The notes: generated by a model from the letters alone, not told the origin. Positions 22,287 through 34,491 are shown, numbered from the stretch's first letter. The stretch: DNA of 64,000 bases from Toxorhynchites rutilus septentrionalis (GCF_029784135.1 NC_073745.1:278477803-278541802); one strand, 5' to 3'. Made by a program: numbers and translations.

Positions 22287-22607
22287 AGGCGCGTCCATAT
22301 TATGCCGAATGATCGGCCTGTACCAGGCGGCATATTCGGTTCGTTATGTAATGTGGATGCCACATCGGGTGCACGAAGCCAAAGCCTCATCAGATGTACG
22401 AAGCCGTCACGAACACACGAAGCACAATGTCATCAACGATAATTTACTTCGTTTTGTTTTGGTTCGACTTTCTCGAACCGGACCCACTTGTTTCGGGTTG
22501 GGTTCGGTTTGTTTCGAGTCGGTTTTCGGCACATCGGCAAGCGATACGTCCACATTTAGTCGGCTTTACCGGGCGGCATTGCCGCTCGGCGTAATGTGGA
22601 CGCGTCT
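22287..22607. mobile_element. PIF/Harbinger-type MITE, second family
   Basis: 321 bp, flanked by TAA (22284-22286, 22608-22610). Ends: AGGCGCGTCCATATTATGCC on the left and AGACGCGTCCACATTACGCC read inward from the right. The interior has short palindromes around GCCGCTCGGC and GCCGAATGATCGGC. It is non-coding; open frames across it are incidental. Confidence 0.75.
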
Positions 22608-22610
22608 TAA

Positions 22611-24470
22611 TATTATCACGCTTTTATATATCAGCGCTGGAAGCTATATGGATAGCGTGGTTGTGTGAAATATCTTTGCATTCCAGCCGGCCTTGTTTCG
22701 ATTCCCGTTGACGTCGCATGGTTTTTTTTGGCACAATCCCAAATGAAATGAGAAAAGAAAACAGAAAGAGATGTCTGCTTGCATACATACAACTTTTTCT
22801 AAGCTTTTAAAACAGCTCATTATTTGCGCATTTGATCCTCCACCAGCATTATTTGTGCCAAAGATGAAATGTTTTCAGCCAACGCTAATTTGGGTGTAAT
22901 TACAGCGTTGCGATCGCTGTTAATTTATTGGTTTGGAATTATAGTTTTCGGTGAACGATATCGTCACGTGGATTAATTTCTTATCGGTCCTTTTGGCGAA
23001 TTTTTTGTTTCTATAAAATTTTGTGCTTCCCATAAAAAGCTCATCAGATAAATTATAGCAGCGAAACAATTTAGTGGTTTTGAATAAATTTTGTAAAACT
23101 GATTTACATTTCCGATAATAGTCAAACCGTCTCGTCTTCGGTAGTTTTAGTGGTTATCGAATCTCAAACAGATTAAAGTTTTGAACAGCTGAATCTGCAG
23201 TAAAATAGCTATACAGCAGCTATGACTAAATTATTAGGTCATCGGTTGCATACCATTTAATCTATAGAACTACAGGTTGGACTCGATTATATACAGACTC
23301 GATGATATGTGATTTGATTATATACAATGTTGGACTCGATTATATACGATTTGAAAAAAAAATTACTATTCAAATATGACTTATTTCACGAACAAAAATT
23401 ATCTTTCAACGTTAAGGCGAAATTTAAGTGGCTTTTATATGTACAGTGGGGTCAAAATCGTGATGTTTTGAAGATTCTGCTTGAATTTTCACCAGGAATT
23501 GTTTATATGGATATTGCAGCGAAATTAAGACAGATAGAAGTTGGGTGTCAAAGAACAAATTGTATAGCGGTTAGAGAGCTTTAATCTAATTGTTGAACAA
23601 TCAAGATCATTATGAATTCTTAGGATAAAATTAATAATAACACATTGAAAAATACTAACTTCGAAGCTTTTCCCTTCCAAAATGTCATTGAAACCCACTA
23701 ATTCAGATCAGTGCCACAAATTATCAAAATTTATTCACGAATGAAAGATTTAGCTTTTTCCCAGTGTCGCATGAATTCTCTTCTGTTGAAACTCAACACC
23801 ATATCTGTCATAATAAGTATAACACATGAGTCGAGACGCGTGAACTTTGTCTGGTATATTGAACGAAATCAGTATGAACGAATTTCGGAAAGCCTGCATT
23901 GTGGCACTTTCATTACTGTCAATAATTGAATGTAATTATCACGAAAGTTAAGTTGATCTTCATCGCTTGCAGTGAATTTTTATTGGAAACGTGTTTGATT
24001 TCCATAATGTTATTGTCACCCATTGCCCATATAATAGGGGGTGTATGCCATTTCCGGCCAATCGGGAGTAGGTTCATAAAACATAGCAAGACTTATCTAT
24101 ACGTTCTATTACCGAAGTCGCCAAAGACAAGAATTTTGAGTGATGAATGGCCATGCTTTACCATTAATCGATTTCACTCTCAATTGGTTGACGTTGAATG
24201 TTATGCTTTGATTTTCACGAATACGCAATGATCTTCAATTTCTACGTTACGAATACCATGACGAAAATGAAGATGCAAATGAAAAATGAACTTCATGGCA
24301 AGCTGATGTTGATGTTCATTCCACTGGTGTTCATTGATAGTGTTGTTTCATATTTATCGATTCTCGCTTAAGCAGTAGGTTATCAACACAATGCATGCTG
24401 AAATTCGCCGTATTTGAATGTCGTGAACGTGAATATTTTCGGCACTGATTCAGATGTTTCACAACTATAG
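22611..24470. other. No supported gene
   Basis: AT-rich. Repeated GACTCGATTATATAC words at 23280-23345. Frames of 70-100 codons between 23327 and 24231 have no recognisable domains. Confidence 0.45.
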
Positions 24471-24473
24471 AGT

Positions 24474-25150
24474 AGTGCGGGGCAAAGGTGCGCACGGGGC
24501 AACAGTGCGCATTGGCCTTTTTGAACCAAACGAACTTAAAAATTGGACAACAGTGTATTCGTTTGATACATTATTACACCAGCAGCTCACACATATTAAC
24601 AAAATACATTTCATGAAAGTGGCAAAAAGTTATGTGGTAAAAAGAGCTTTGCGATGTTTTGATCCATTTTTGTTTTGGAGATAGCGATTTACTTACCTGA
24701 AATAACTAGAAAGTTCGAAGCTACACTGTCAAGAAAACCTTCATTCTAGAGTAGATGATAGTGCGTATTCGTTTTTGTGAGAAAGTTTAAGAGCTTTTTT
24801 TAAAAATTCGATTAGTTCAAAAATTGCTTGTGGGGCAAAGGTGCGCAGTGGCGGCTGTGGTGTAAAAGTTTGCACTAGCGTTTTGCTCTGAAAAAAAATT
24901 ATAAAATTTTTTCAACAAAATGTTTAACGGGACACAAAAGAAGAAAACTTATTTGAAGAAATGCACTCCAGAAATGCTTAAATGGCCCGACAGACGCTTC
25001 GGAAGGGAGTCGTCGGAAACGCCGGATATTCGCGTTGCTCTTGAGTTACGCGAGCAGAATGGGGCCGCGCATTATCGTAACACTCCTATCGTCAATAAAC
25101 CTGGCCTTTTGTTCTTAATCGCGATTCTTAATCGGTCCAAAACTTCACAA
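24474..25150 (+). repeat. Repeat with GGGGCAAAGGTGCGCA ends, possible pogo-like relic
   Basis: GCGGGGCAAAGGTGCGCACG at 24477 and GTGGGGCAAAGGTGCGCAGT at 24831 are direct copies. After the second, a frame at 24920 reads MFNGTQKKKTYLKKCTPEML and a basic stretch to 25153; this vaguely recalls the N terminus of pogo/CENP-B-type transposases, but it breaks after about 20 residues. Low confidence in the coding call; the end repeat itself is clear. Confidence 0.35.
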
Positions 25151-25806
25151 TAGTACGGTGATGAAACAGGCGTTCGGCGGCCAACTATTCGATAAGATTA
25201 CGAAAATAGCCTTGTTTTTTGTCCTAACTTTATTTTTCCGCGATTTCTGAGGCACTGAAACTTATTTTTTGAACGACTCTCGTATGAAACCATAACTAGT
25301 TTTTATATTTTGGCGCAATACTAGCTTTAAATTGACTTCCTAATGTTCACATTTTAACCAATCTTGCACAAATATCCCATTCAGCGATAGTGACACATTA
25401 TTCCGAAAAACAAGCTCTGCAACGATTTTTCGCTCTCTCCGCAAAAAAAATTATCCACGGAGGATTCGGAAAAAAAATGTTAATTTCCTTCAGAGCGAAG
25501 AAAATGTCGATGCTTCCTACGTATGCAGCAAACGGCCGTAGATTTCCGTCTTCCCCCAAAAGACATTGACACTTAGTACGCTTAGCTGCGTATTTCAAAC
25601 AGCGAAGCACTTATGCCGTTGAGTTTTGGCAGCGTTTGGAATTTATTTCGATGCTCCACAGCTCCGAGACGCGCGATTTTCATGTTGCCCAGCGAAACAC
25701 GGCTGCCGCAGATCTACTTTCGGCGCTTAGTGAGTGTTTTCATCTTCTCTCGCATCTCACAACGGCGGCGACGGCAGCGACGGGTTGGAATTGTTTTCAT
25801 ACTTAC

Positions 25807-25950
25807 CTGTGCCACCGCTTCTCTTACTCCGACGGGCTAAATAGCAGCAGTATTATTTCCAGCCTGGCTATCAATGAACGGAATACCCGTATCCTTCCCC
25901 GCAGAGGTACGCCCCGTGCCGAGGTAGGATTCTTGGAATAAACTTCAGTC
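25807..25950 (-). other. Candidate untranslated 5' exon with strong splice donor
   Basis: On the minus strand the sequence GGTGGCACAG|GTAAGTATG at 25816-25798 is a near-perfect splice donor in a GC-rich island unlike the AT-rich surroundings. No long frame fits upstream of it. It could be the end of a 5' untranslated exon of the SDR gene at 20199-21400, spliced to an acceptor near 21441 (TTTCCGTGCAG). The upstream limit is a guess. The plus-strand open frames across the same interval have no recognisable product. Confidence 0.22.
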
Positions 25951-27534
25951 ATGCTACAGAGGTTGAGAGGGGCACCATTGTTGATGTTTTATGTGGGGGA
26001 ACTTTCCAAGCGAAGTTCTTCTTAGTGTTGATTGCGTAAAGTGAAGCAGTTTCAGAAACGCTGAGCTAGATAATTTAATTTATTTGAATATTGTGGACAT
26101 CCGTAATCAGGCTAGTTTTGTGTTGTGTTTCTAGATTCCGTAATTTTTCCTCGATTGTGAAAAAGTCAGAGACCGAAAGTTTCTAGCAGTACTCAGGTAG
26201 GATTGAATACTTTGAGCCCCGTGTCCCTCTCTAGGGACTAACGTTGAAAAGCACTGGAGTGACTGACAGTTGCAAAATAAGGATGTATAACAAAGTTGTT
26301 TGTTTCCGAAAGTGTTATGATTTGTGAATACTTTTTAGTTGAATTTCTGACTATTTTCTTTTTATTCAATAAATCCCTTTGGGAGCGGGGACTGACACTG
26401 ATATTGTGCAAATACTCTTGATGTGGGTTGAGTGGAAAACGTAGCAAAAACAATCCGGGGCTCAACGTGTTAATGGCTGCTTTTTAATATCAGCTTCATT
26501 TTGCACGTTCTTATCCTTCATCATAGTTGGACCATTTTCAACACTCGCGTGAACGATTTGAATATCGATGTGCATCCAGGATATCCAATCCGGGCCTCTC
26601 GATACAGTCCCGTCGGCAGTCAACCAGACTATAGTCGGCCGTTGGTTTATTAGGATACGACTCGCAACTCGCTTCGGATAGATTCTAGATCAAAGCCGGT
26701 GTGCCGGTAGCAGCAGGCTAAAATCCCGAAATGATGATGATATTTCAGCCAGACTTGATAGCGAGCCAATCGAAAAAGCTAAATTTACGTGTTTTACGGC
26801 TGTTCATATTGGATGCTGCGCAACTGATCATGGTCTGCCATGTTATGTTTATTGTTTGGTAGTAGATAAAATATTTCAGCTGTGTGAAGATGTGAGCTGC
26901 TCTTCATTATTTTTCTCTTAATGAAATTAGATTCTTCTCACGATTTTTCATTCAGCTGATCCTAATTACTGCAATGTCTAGAATCTGAAGCCCCTATTCA
27001 TTAAACCATGCCATAACATTCCGGATTTTATGAACTGATGCCTAATTACCCAATTATCAAATTGTTTTACGCTTGAGCTTGAGCTTGGGTAGACTGTACA
27101 TTCGTAGTTGCTCTCCGTGATTGAACTGAACCAACCAAATTGCACAAAGAACACACAGAATGACGCTTGGGACTAGCAAATCATTCTCGTTGTGCAATTT
27201 TCGGTGATTCGAGCTTTAAATGGTCAATAACGACGCCAGCCACGTCCTTACAGTCACCAGGGGAAGGGAAGGAATGTTAGTATGATATTCGCCGCTTGAA
27301 GGACAGAAGGGTCGCCTCTATAGCGTGGTTCCCTAGCGTTTATCATGGAAGCGATATTTGTTAGTGGGATAGGTTAAAAATCAGGATTCACTGCGGTAAG
27401 TGATGTGATTCTGTAAACGCGGCCCACCTTTTAAAACCTGTTAAAAATGTAAAAATATTATAGAAATAATTGAACTGGCTATATATTTTATTACGTACGT
27501 ACTGTTCAAAACTCTTAAAATATGTCGTACTGTA
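25951..27534. other. Mostly unique sequence, possible regulatory or intronic
   Basis: More mixed in base composition than the repeats. A GC-rich stretch at 26580-26710 (TCCCGTCGGCAGTCAACCAG) could be a promoter or noncoding exon, but no coding frame or clear splice pair supports it. Inverted words ATTGCACAA / TTGTGCAAT flank 27140-27205. Confidence 0.3.
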
Positions 27535-28060
27535 TTGCATTCAATCGCGACGACGAAGAGTTAACTGTGGGAAACTTGAAAAAGTAACCGAGAATAATCA
27601 TCTAAACCTAATTGGACCAGTGATATATTATATATATTAATCATCGAGCGTACTCTTTATCGAATTCCAATCGTGATGGTAAAGAGATATACTTTAGAAG
27701 CCTGAGAAGGCCACCGAGAGAACTCCTATAAAACCAATAAGACCGAAAATATATATTGTTATTCATTGTCCGTATTGTATATCAAACTCCAATTGCGCAA
27801 TTTTATCTTAGAGAATCCTTAGAAGGTAACCGTAAGAACTCCTATAAAACTAATGTGAGCGGAAATTCAAATCGTTATTCGTCATGCGTATTCTTTATTG
27901 AACTCCAATTGCGACGACGGAGAGTTATTTTTAGAAGAACTGAGATGGTATCCGAAAGATTTACTCTAAAACAGTTCGGACCGGTGATATATTCCGTAAT
28001 TCATCGGAAGTACTTTTTATCGAACTCTATTCACGACGGCGCAATTGAATTCAAGAAATA
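27535..28060 (+). repeat. Diverged ~120-bp tandem array, 4-5 units
   Basis: Repeated landmarks at intervals of 116-125 bp: GCGACGACGAAGAGTTA near 27547, 27670, 27793, 27909 and 28030 in diverged form, preceded by CTTTATCGAACTCCAATT and followed by GAGAACTCCTATAAAAC. Units differ by about a fifth of bases. An open frame at 27756-28061 runs through the array but has no coding features I recognise. Confidence 0.7.
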
Positions 28061-28599
28061 AAGATATAAACTAGAACTAAATAATTAAATACATAATGAA
28101 TTAAAGTAGTAAAAAATTTAAGAACAATTGAAGCACACGAACAACAAAACAACAAAACAAAAAGCGCTATGACAGAACAACAAAAATTCATTTTTGACAT
28201 ATTTATACACATATGGAGTTTCATTGCAATGATATTTTCTTATAATGTATATCGGTGATCTGGAATCTAAATCAAAAAATTCAATTAAAACGCTGAGAAA
28301 CGAATGGCCGTTATAAAGCGATGTACATAGCCAACTACCAGAGAAATGCCATTATTTCATACACAAAATTACACAAATTAAAAACAAATAGCACAATAAT
28401 AATTGCTTCTGAATGAAAATATTGTAATTTGGTTGATCATGAGAAGAAATGGGTGACACATAGAGACAGTTTTTCGTGCCTTCAGAAGATATTTGAAAAA
28501 AAAAAAATCTGGCATCCATGAACACTAGAAAACATCATGCATATGCACACACATATGGAAGAGAATCAAAATCACAAAAAATACAAACCCTTACAAACC

Positions 28600-28628
28600 A
28601 AAAACAAAAACACACACACACACATTCT
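28600..28628 (+). repeat. (CA)n microsatellite
   Basis: AAACACACACACACACACAT, with further A/C-rich sequence upstream (28560-28610). Confidence 0.85.
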
Positions 28629-29140
28629 TACCACGTCACTCAATAAAACTGTAAACCTATAATATATGTGAAAGGGGATATAGAGAAAACTTAGCTGGTT
28701 CCTTTCATGGTGATATTACCGCTGCGTTCTCATGTAGCATAACACGAGAGATATGCGTTCTCCACGAAATAAACACGCCATCCAAGTTTTATGTTGGTAA
28801 CCTTTTTGGACTTTAAATCCTCACACAAATCAGCTTGCAGACTCGGGTCACCAAGTTTAAATTTATCAATTCACCCTATTACTGTTCTAAATAAAGGTGA
28901 AATGCCCTTCTATATATTTTGTTTACAATCGTTCAAGTATACATCTTCCAATAATAAAATTTTATCATTTTTTATCGGTATTTCTAAAGTGTATAAAATA
29001 CCACAATATATCGAAGCGTACGTCGAGCATGCTCTTGAATGCTAGTGCTTTACGCGATTAAAAAAAAATAAAAATAGGTTTATGGAAAAGCGTCTTCGTT
29101 GCGCTTGGGGAAACCTTCGATAAAGTTCCAGGTTAGTGTA

Positions 29141-29250
29141 CTACAAGCATTTTTGGACGAAGATGACATTGGAACGCATCAACAACTAGCAGATCAATTG
29201 AATGTGACTCAAGAAGCTATCTCCATACTTTTTGAGGTCATGCAATAGAT
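29141..29250 (+). pseudogene. mariner transposase N-terminal fragment
   Basis: One frame reads LQAFLDEDDIGTHQQLADQL and continues NVTQEAISILFEVMQ before a stop. This matches the first helix-turn-helix of mariner transposases (LDEDxxQTQQQLAEQLxVTQxAVS). Nothing of the catalytic domain is recognisable downstream and no ends were found. Confidence 0.65.
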
Positions 29251-29739
29251 CTAGAAGATCGGAAAGTGGGGAAAACGAAAAACTGCGACCATCTTGGATT
29301 TGGATTTTTCATATATAACTGTGTGTAACCAGACTACTAAGAGACAATACAAAGCGCTTCTATTTTTATGATAACGTGGGAAAATGGTTTGAGAAATGGT
29401 TTGCTTATGAAGAAAAATAGTTCTTCCGGCGTGGCATAAACAAATTGGCAGAGAGATAGAAAGAATATATAGCTATATATCGATAGAAAATACTTTGAAC
29501 CAAATAAAGCTTTTTTTTTATTCCAATGTAATATGAGAGTGTTTCCTTTCAAATAAACACACTTGCACACCTGTTGTATTGATTTCAAACATAATTCCCG
29601 ATCATTCAATCATTAACGCGTGAACGTATCCAAGTTGTTTTTCAGGTACTATTAGTAAGATTACATATCTTACACTCCCAAAATACCGTTTCCCAAAGAT
29701 CCATGAATAAATAATAATCAACAAATAATCCACAAATTT

Positions 29740-29890
29740 TTCTATGCAGCATTTTTCGCAGAGGGCAACAGGAAATCCGAGCAAAATTGGTTGTGTGATG
29801 CCACCAGAGCGAAAACAACCGCTACGGAACAAATTTTCACCTTCAATTTTCCACCGAAAAACACAGCTCTCACCGCTAGAAAATGTTTTC
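29740..29890 (+). repeat. Dispersed repeat, partner at 40195-40325
   Basis: CATTTTTCGCAGAGGGCAAC and CATTTTTTGCAGAGCGGCAA begin two related stretches that also share GAACAAATTTTCACCTTCA / GAACAAACTTATATCTTCA and AACACAGCTCTCACC. Diverged. The open frames across the first copy (29744-30124) are unsupported. Confidence 0.5.
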
Positions 29891-30404
29891 TTTGCATCCA
29901 GCTTGGAATGTGCTACATTTTATCGCCACTTTCAACTCGGATACATGACTCCAGTTCACTCAATTCAATTGAATGATCAATTGGAAAAAAAATCACCAAT
30001 AAGCCATTTACGATTTATCAGCTATTCAGCTAGCGCCCTAAAGGCTATCAAAATGCTTTCTAAATTGACGAATGAACTGAGAGTATTTATAGCCTTGAAA
30101 AAGGCCAATTTGGAAAGCATTTAGCATTAAGCTTGAAACCTTTATGATTAAAACAGTTTCATCACCAATATTTCTGAACACACACCCAACACTTCACACA
30201 GTCTGTCTTCCGATTTTTTTTTAATAAAAATCTGTTCGAATATTGTTCTAGAATGCACCGAACTATTACAAATAACTATTTGATAGACTGTTCCGGTGGC
30301 CCCGGGAAGGTGCGGTTGGTTTGCGTTTGTTTGTAGAAGCAGCTGAAGATGGTTGATTCATTGTTTGTTCTCACGAGAACAATACACGAGATTTGCTATT
30401 GCTA

Positions 30405-31061
30405 GTAGGGGAGATGGGGGTAAGACGGACATGTTAAGGAAAACTTCAATTGTATCTTTGGAAACTCATGTTTTCAAAATTTTAAAAGCAGTTTATTTCA
30501 GTTCAATATAATGGTTTTCGAAATAGCTGGCCAAATGTTTTATAAAAATGTGCTTTTCCATGTTTTTTTACTGAAATAAAAACAAGCCGAAAAGTAGAAC
30601 ATCCCACAATCCCTTCTTCCCTTCACTTTCCATCATGCATTGGATGTGATTATGGATATGACTGTCCATTTCACCCCCCCAGTGCAATTATTTCAATAAT
30701 TTAAATTTACCACTTACGAATGAATTTACTTTACCGTACATACCTAATATCGCTTCTCTGTCAACTCACAAAGCGAAATATAACCATCAGCGAATTCAAT
30801 TGTGCAATTAAACCACTCAAAATGCTTAATATCGAAGCCGCAAAAGTTACATTCACACGCGGAATCATGTTCGATTTTCGGTTCTTGTTTCTCTATTCCA
30901 CTTTTGATCAGTATTCATAGTCATAGGATGGTTTAAATATTATAGAATAGCATGTACAAGGCTTTCCCATCAACAGAAATTTGAAATTCATAATGCAACT
31001 ATACAAATCAACCACCTGTCCATCATACCCCCACTGTCCGTCTTACCCGCGGCTCCCCTAC
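30405..31061. repeat. Inverted-end element, GTAGGGGAG family
   Basis: 657 bp. Ends: GTAGGGGAGATGGGGGTAAG on the left and GTAGGGGAGCCGCGGGTAAG read inward from the right, both continuing ACGGACA. The right end goes on to GTGGGGGTATGATGGACAGG, an extra copy of the same motif type. Non-coding. The right half, read in reverse, matches 41294-41640. A clear target duplication is missing. Confidence 0.7.
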
Positions 31062-31249
31062 CATTGAAAATGTTTGTGGTAGAGTAAAAAACTTAGCCTG
31101 AAAAAATACTATCTTTTTTACTACAAATACTACATTTTCATTTGCAAGTCATTCGTGTGTTTGATGATGCGATGATGCGTGATTTCCTTACGGAGTAATT
31201 TTATCTTTAGGGTAATTAATTCTCCACATCTTGGGATTTAGCATTGCCG

Positions 31250-31880
31250 CAGCCTTGAGCGTCGGATCATCAAAATCGAATCTATTTCTCATTTGTTTGA
31301 TCAGCTCCACGAAAAAACTGCGACAAACATCCTTTGAAATGATCTACCTTTCGCTGTCCATTGTTCTGATAATTTCTTCTACTGCTATTCCAACCTAAAA
31401 ATTCTTGCCGCTATTCAAATGATCTTCAAATTTAATAGCATTGGACATTGAAACAACGTAAGATTCTGCGCAGATATTAGTGAGAATGATCAAATCTAAA
31501 TCATTCAGCTCTTCCTCTAGCATCTGAATCCAGGTTTTTCAGCCTGAAACAAAATATTCAATCTGTTGATCTGGGGCAAAACATACGTCGCACCGTCCGA
31601 CACGAATCCTTTCAGGCGCTCCTTGTAAGAAATTCTGTTCTTATGAAACTGCTCAATCAATGCTTTTATGATCAGCAGCACAATGCGATACTTCGGCGTA
31701 AAAGTCGTCATGTACCTTAATGTTACTTTGTTCAAATGTAAGAATTTTCAAAAGTGGAAAAATCTGTACCAATCTGTGCTTTTCGATGGAAATCTGTACT
31801 CTGTTTCGTACAGAATCTGTACCAGAAAAGAGGAAAAAATCTATGCCTTTCCAGATAAATCTGTACATGTGGCAACACTG
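31250..31880 (-). pseudogene. hAT-like transposase relic with one end
   Basis: Minus-strand frames contain SYKERLKGFVSDGATYVL, resembling the FxSDGAS motif of hAT-superfamily transposases, then further broken frames toward 31255. The plus-strand sequence ends near 31880 with TGTACATGTGGCAACACTG; read inward this is CAGTGTTGCCACATGTACAG, a plausible hAT-type terminus (CAGNGNTGCCA). The stretch 31745-31880 repeats ATCTGTAC several times, and similar TTCTGTAC motifs recur near 32140-32190. The other end and an 8-bp target duplication were not found. Confidence 0.42.
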
Positions 31881-31960
31881 CTCCTAACTCCTTCTTCGCA
31901 TACGCTCTTCAGCAAACGATGTTCACTATACGAATATCAAAAGGAAAGTGAGTGTGAGTA

Positions 31961-32678
31961 AGGGTGTCCCACATTAAATTTCCTCACGAAAAAACGCTGT
32001 AGAAAATTACCTGTGTACCGATTCTTTTTAAACCTTCAGACAATAAAATATAACCTAATAATCTTTTGGCATATTTATTTCGTTCAACGTCGATACCATA
32101 ACCGTATGCTCGCACCTTACGTTTAACTCAACTCATAAGCTGTACAGGTTCTGTACAAGTTCTGTACAGCGTCTGGCTGCAGCTTTTCTGTACGGAAACC
32201 TACTTTTTCTTCATGTCTTCCTCATATTTGACCTCCTTGTGATGTTTCCGTAGTGCCTGATTCATAATAGCCCATTTTTTTCGATGGGCCTTAGTTCCGG
32301 AATTAGGGCGGTTCATATCCTTGGTACGTTGAATTCGTATCACTCCAGGACATCCTTTGAATAGTGACACGGAGCTAGATCCGGCAAGAAGATCGCAGGG
32401 CCCTCGTGTTGCTTCAATAGAGGAAGCAGACGCTTTTGTAGACACTCCTTTTACAGTCACGGTAGTCCCACATGAACAGATCGCTTACCAAATCATGTAT
32501 TTCTTGGCAAACTTTGAAAGTTTCTGCATCATCTGCATCCAGAACATCAAACTTATGCTGGGCTGTGAAGAACAGTGGCCCCGGAGCTGCCGGAAGTCCG
32601 CCTTGACGTAAGTGTTATCATCCATGATGAGACAATGAGGCTTCGTCAGCATCTAGGTGTACAGTTTACGGGCCTGGG
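31961..32678 (-). pseudogene. DD37E transposon, 3' part
   Basis: A terminal sequence AGGGTGTCCCACATTAAATT at 31961, preceded by TA, opens a relic whose transposase reads on the minus strand. Recognisable are LTKPHCLIMDDNTYVKADF, a broken middle, and the C-terminal QALRKHHKEVKYEEDMK stretch (from about 32270 down). Here the DD-TYVKAD motif lost in the 49-kb copy is largely present. The 5' end is cut off at about 32678, where a copy of the tailed repeat begins. The open frame at 32200-32460 is only part of this relic. Confidence 0.78.
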
Positions 32679-32679
32679 G

Positions 32680-33396
32680 GCTGCCATATAAATGAAACAC
32701 AAATGTCTGCATTACACGAGAATGAATCAAGCAAATGAAACCAAATTTGGCATGTGGAGGTTTTAGGGTGCAATACATGTTTTTACGGTGGTTAGACACT
32801 CCACCCCCCTTAGAGGGGAGCTGCCATACAAATGAAAGACAAATTTCTGCATAATTTGAATACTAATCAAGCAAATGGAGTCATGCGAATGTTTTAGGGG
32901 ACACGAAACGTTTCCATGGTGAATAGACCCCCTCCCCTCTCTCTGAGGGGGAGACTGCCATACAAATGAAGCATATATTTCTGAATAATTCAAGAACTGA
33001 TCAAGCAAACTGAACCAAATTTGGCATGTGGAGGTTTTAGGGGGCAAGAAACATATAATAAACCATTTATATATAAACCTGTATAAACCATTTATTCCAT
33101 GTAACGCTGAGACATGTTATTTGCAAGAGGTTGAAAAATCTTGAACGATAATTGTGTCTGAAAATAATCTGATATTATAATGATGAGTTTTGTCAGAAAT
33201 ACTAGGAATTTCATAGCAAAAGGTAAATTCAATGGGGTCGATTAGAAGATCAATCAATGAACAGTTCTGCGATTGGACCCATGAACTTGCTCATATTAAG
33301 AAAACGTGAATGTTTGAAGGTATTATCAATACAACAATCAAAGTTATCAACAAAAAACAAATTTTGGGCGGGTCGAAGTTTGCCGGGTCATCTAGT
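32680..33396 (-). repeat. Tailed repeat copy, 3' part missing
   Basis: Minus-oriented: the 5' end is at 33396 (GTTTGCCGGGTCATCTAG on the plus strand), and four ~125-bp units follow toward 32680, where it abuts the DD37E relic. A short rearrangement at 33055-33100 (AACCATTTAT repeated) replaces part of the 5' region. The (GACA)n tail is absent. Confidence 0.8.
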
Positions 33397-33561
33397 ATTC
33401 AATAAACGCAAAAATGTAATTTAGACCGACACCTCCCGACTCCCTTTAACGGTGTGTGCGGTCCGCTTATCGACTGTGAACCATTGATCAAGATTGTACA
33501 ACACTGTTTCTCGAACCGAATCTAATCTCCCATTTGTTTGCTCTTCTGTATCCCCTCACAG

Positions 33562-34491
33562 AAATCAACTCTACCTCAAGTGATGCTGACGCGTCCAATG
33601 CGGAGGAGGAGGACGTCCTGTATCAGCGGGGAGCCTCATTCAGTGCGAAGCTCGATATGTCTGATTTGCACATATCGATGAAATCGTACGACAACAACGA
33701 TAGCGACGACGATGGCGGCGGTGGTCGGGCAGTAATGACACCGATCAATCTGAACACCATCGACGGCGAACTGACGCTGAGGAAAGCTGCTCATAATTGG
33801 AAAATGGAAAGCGCGAAACTACCCACGAATACTAACAAGCACGGCCAACTGCCGCAACACTCCGTCCCTGCGCAGCCTTACGTTAATAAAAATAACGACA
33901 CCCCAAAGCGAGCGGAAGATACCCCTGGCGATAGTTTTAGCCGTTCTCCTAAGCCAATCCGTATGGAAATCCGCGTCGCAAACTCATTACATATGCAGCA
34001 CGAGGACGGGAGTAATCGAAGTGAAATAAAGGCCCTTGCACTTACGGCACCGGAGGACGATCCACAGCTAGACGGCAGGGCGGCGACGACCACCGCAACC
34101 GTTAAACCTCCCGCGGCCACTAGCGAGAACGTGACAGGAAGTCCGAGCGCTGGGAGCAATTATAACACGACCGCCGTGGTGTCGGATTCTACTGTGGCAA
34201 GGTGGGTTTTCAGAATTTCGAAATTTAATTACGCTCGGAAAATAAATCCGATCGAACTATTTTACTGAATCCGTCGCCCGCTTAAAATTGGATATTACAA
34301 TTATTTATTTATTTCATCTCTCCCCACATGCATTTATGAACAATATATAATTACCGGAAATCACGAAAAATCACGCAGAGAGCCATGTACATTGGATTGT
34401 GGCTACGAGGGAATCTGTAGCAACGGTGAAGGCGGTCAACCACAGCACTGTTTGTGTCCATTCGGCAAGAGTGGGTCGCGGTGCGAGGAAG
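33562..34491 (+). CDS. Partial EGF-like secreted/matrix protein, two internal exons
   Basis: Two exons, 33562-34201 and 34379-34491. The first follows a pyrimidine-rich acceptor (CCCCTCACAG), enters in phase 1 and ends at donor AAG|GTGGGT in phase 2. It encodes about 213 residues of low-complexity, Ser/Thr/Asp-rich sequence with an acidic EEEDV stretch, a NDSDDDGGGG run and a Thr/Ala/Pro-rich end. The second starts after CACGCAG and encodes a single six-cysteine EGF-like module (CTLDCGYEGIC, then CLCPFGKSGSRC) before donor GAAG|GTAAAT, leaving phase 1. The phases join cleanly across the 177-bp intron, which supports a real gene. Flanking exons were not identified. A disordered linker followed by a lone EGF fits perlecan-, agrin- or neurexin-like matrix proteins, but I cannot name it. 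Higher GC and codon bias than the surroundings support coding. Confidence 0.72.

Noticed and set aside
24920..25153. Frame starting MFNGTQKKKTYLKKC as a pogo/CENP-B transposase
   Set aside because: Only the first 20 residues resemble that family and no catalytic region follows. Kept only as a weak remark in the repeat entry.
29744..30124. 126-codon plus frame
   Set aside because: Part of it overlaps a dispersed repeat that also occurs at 40195-40325 with stops in the same frame.
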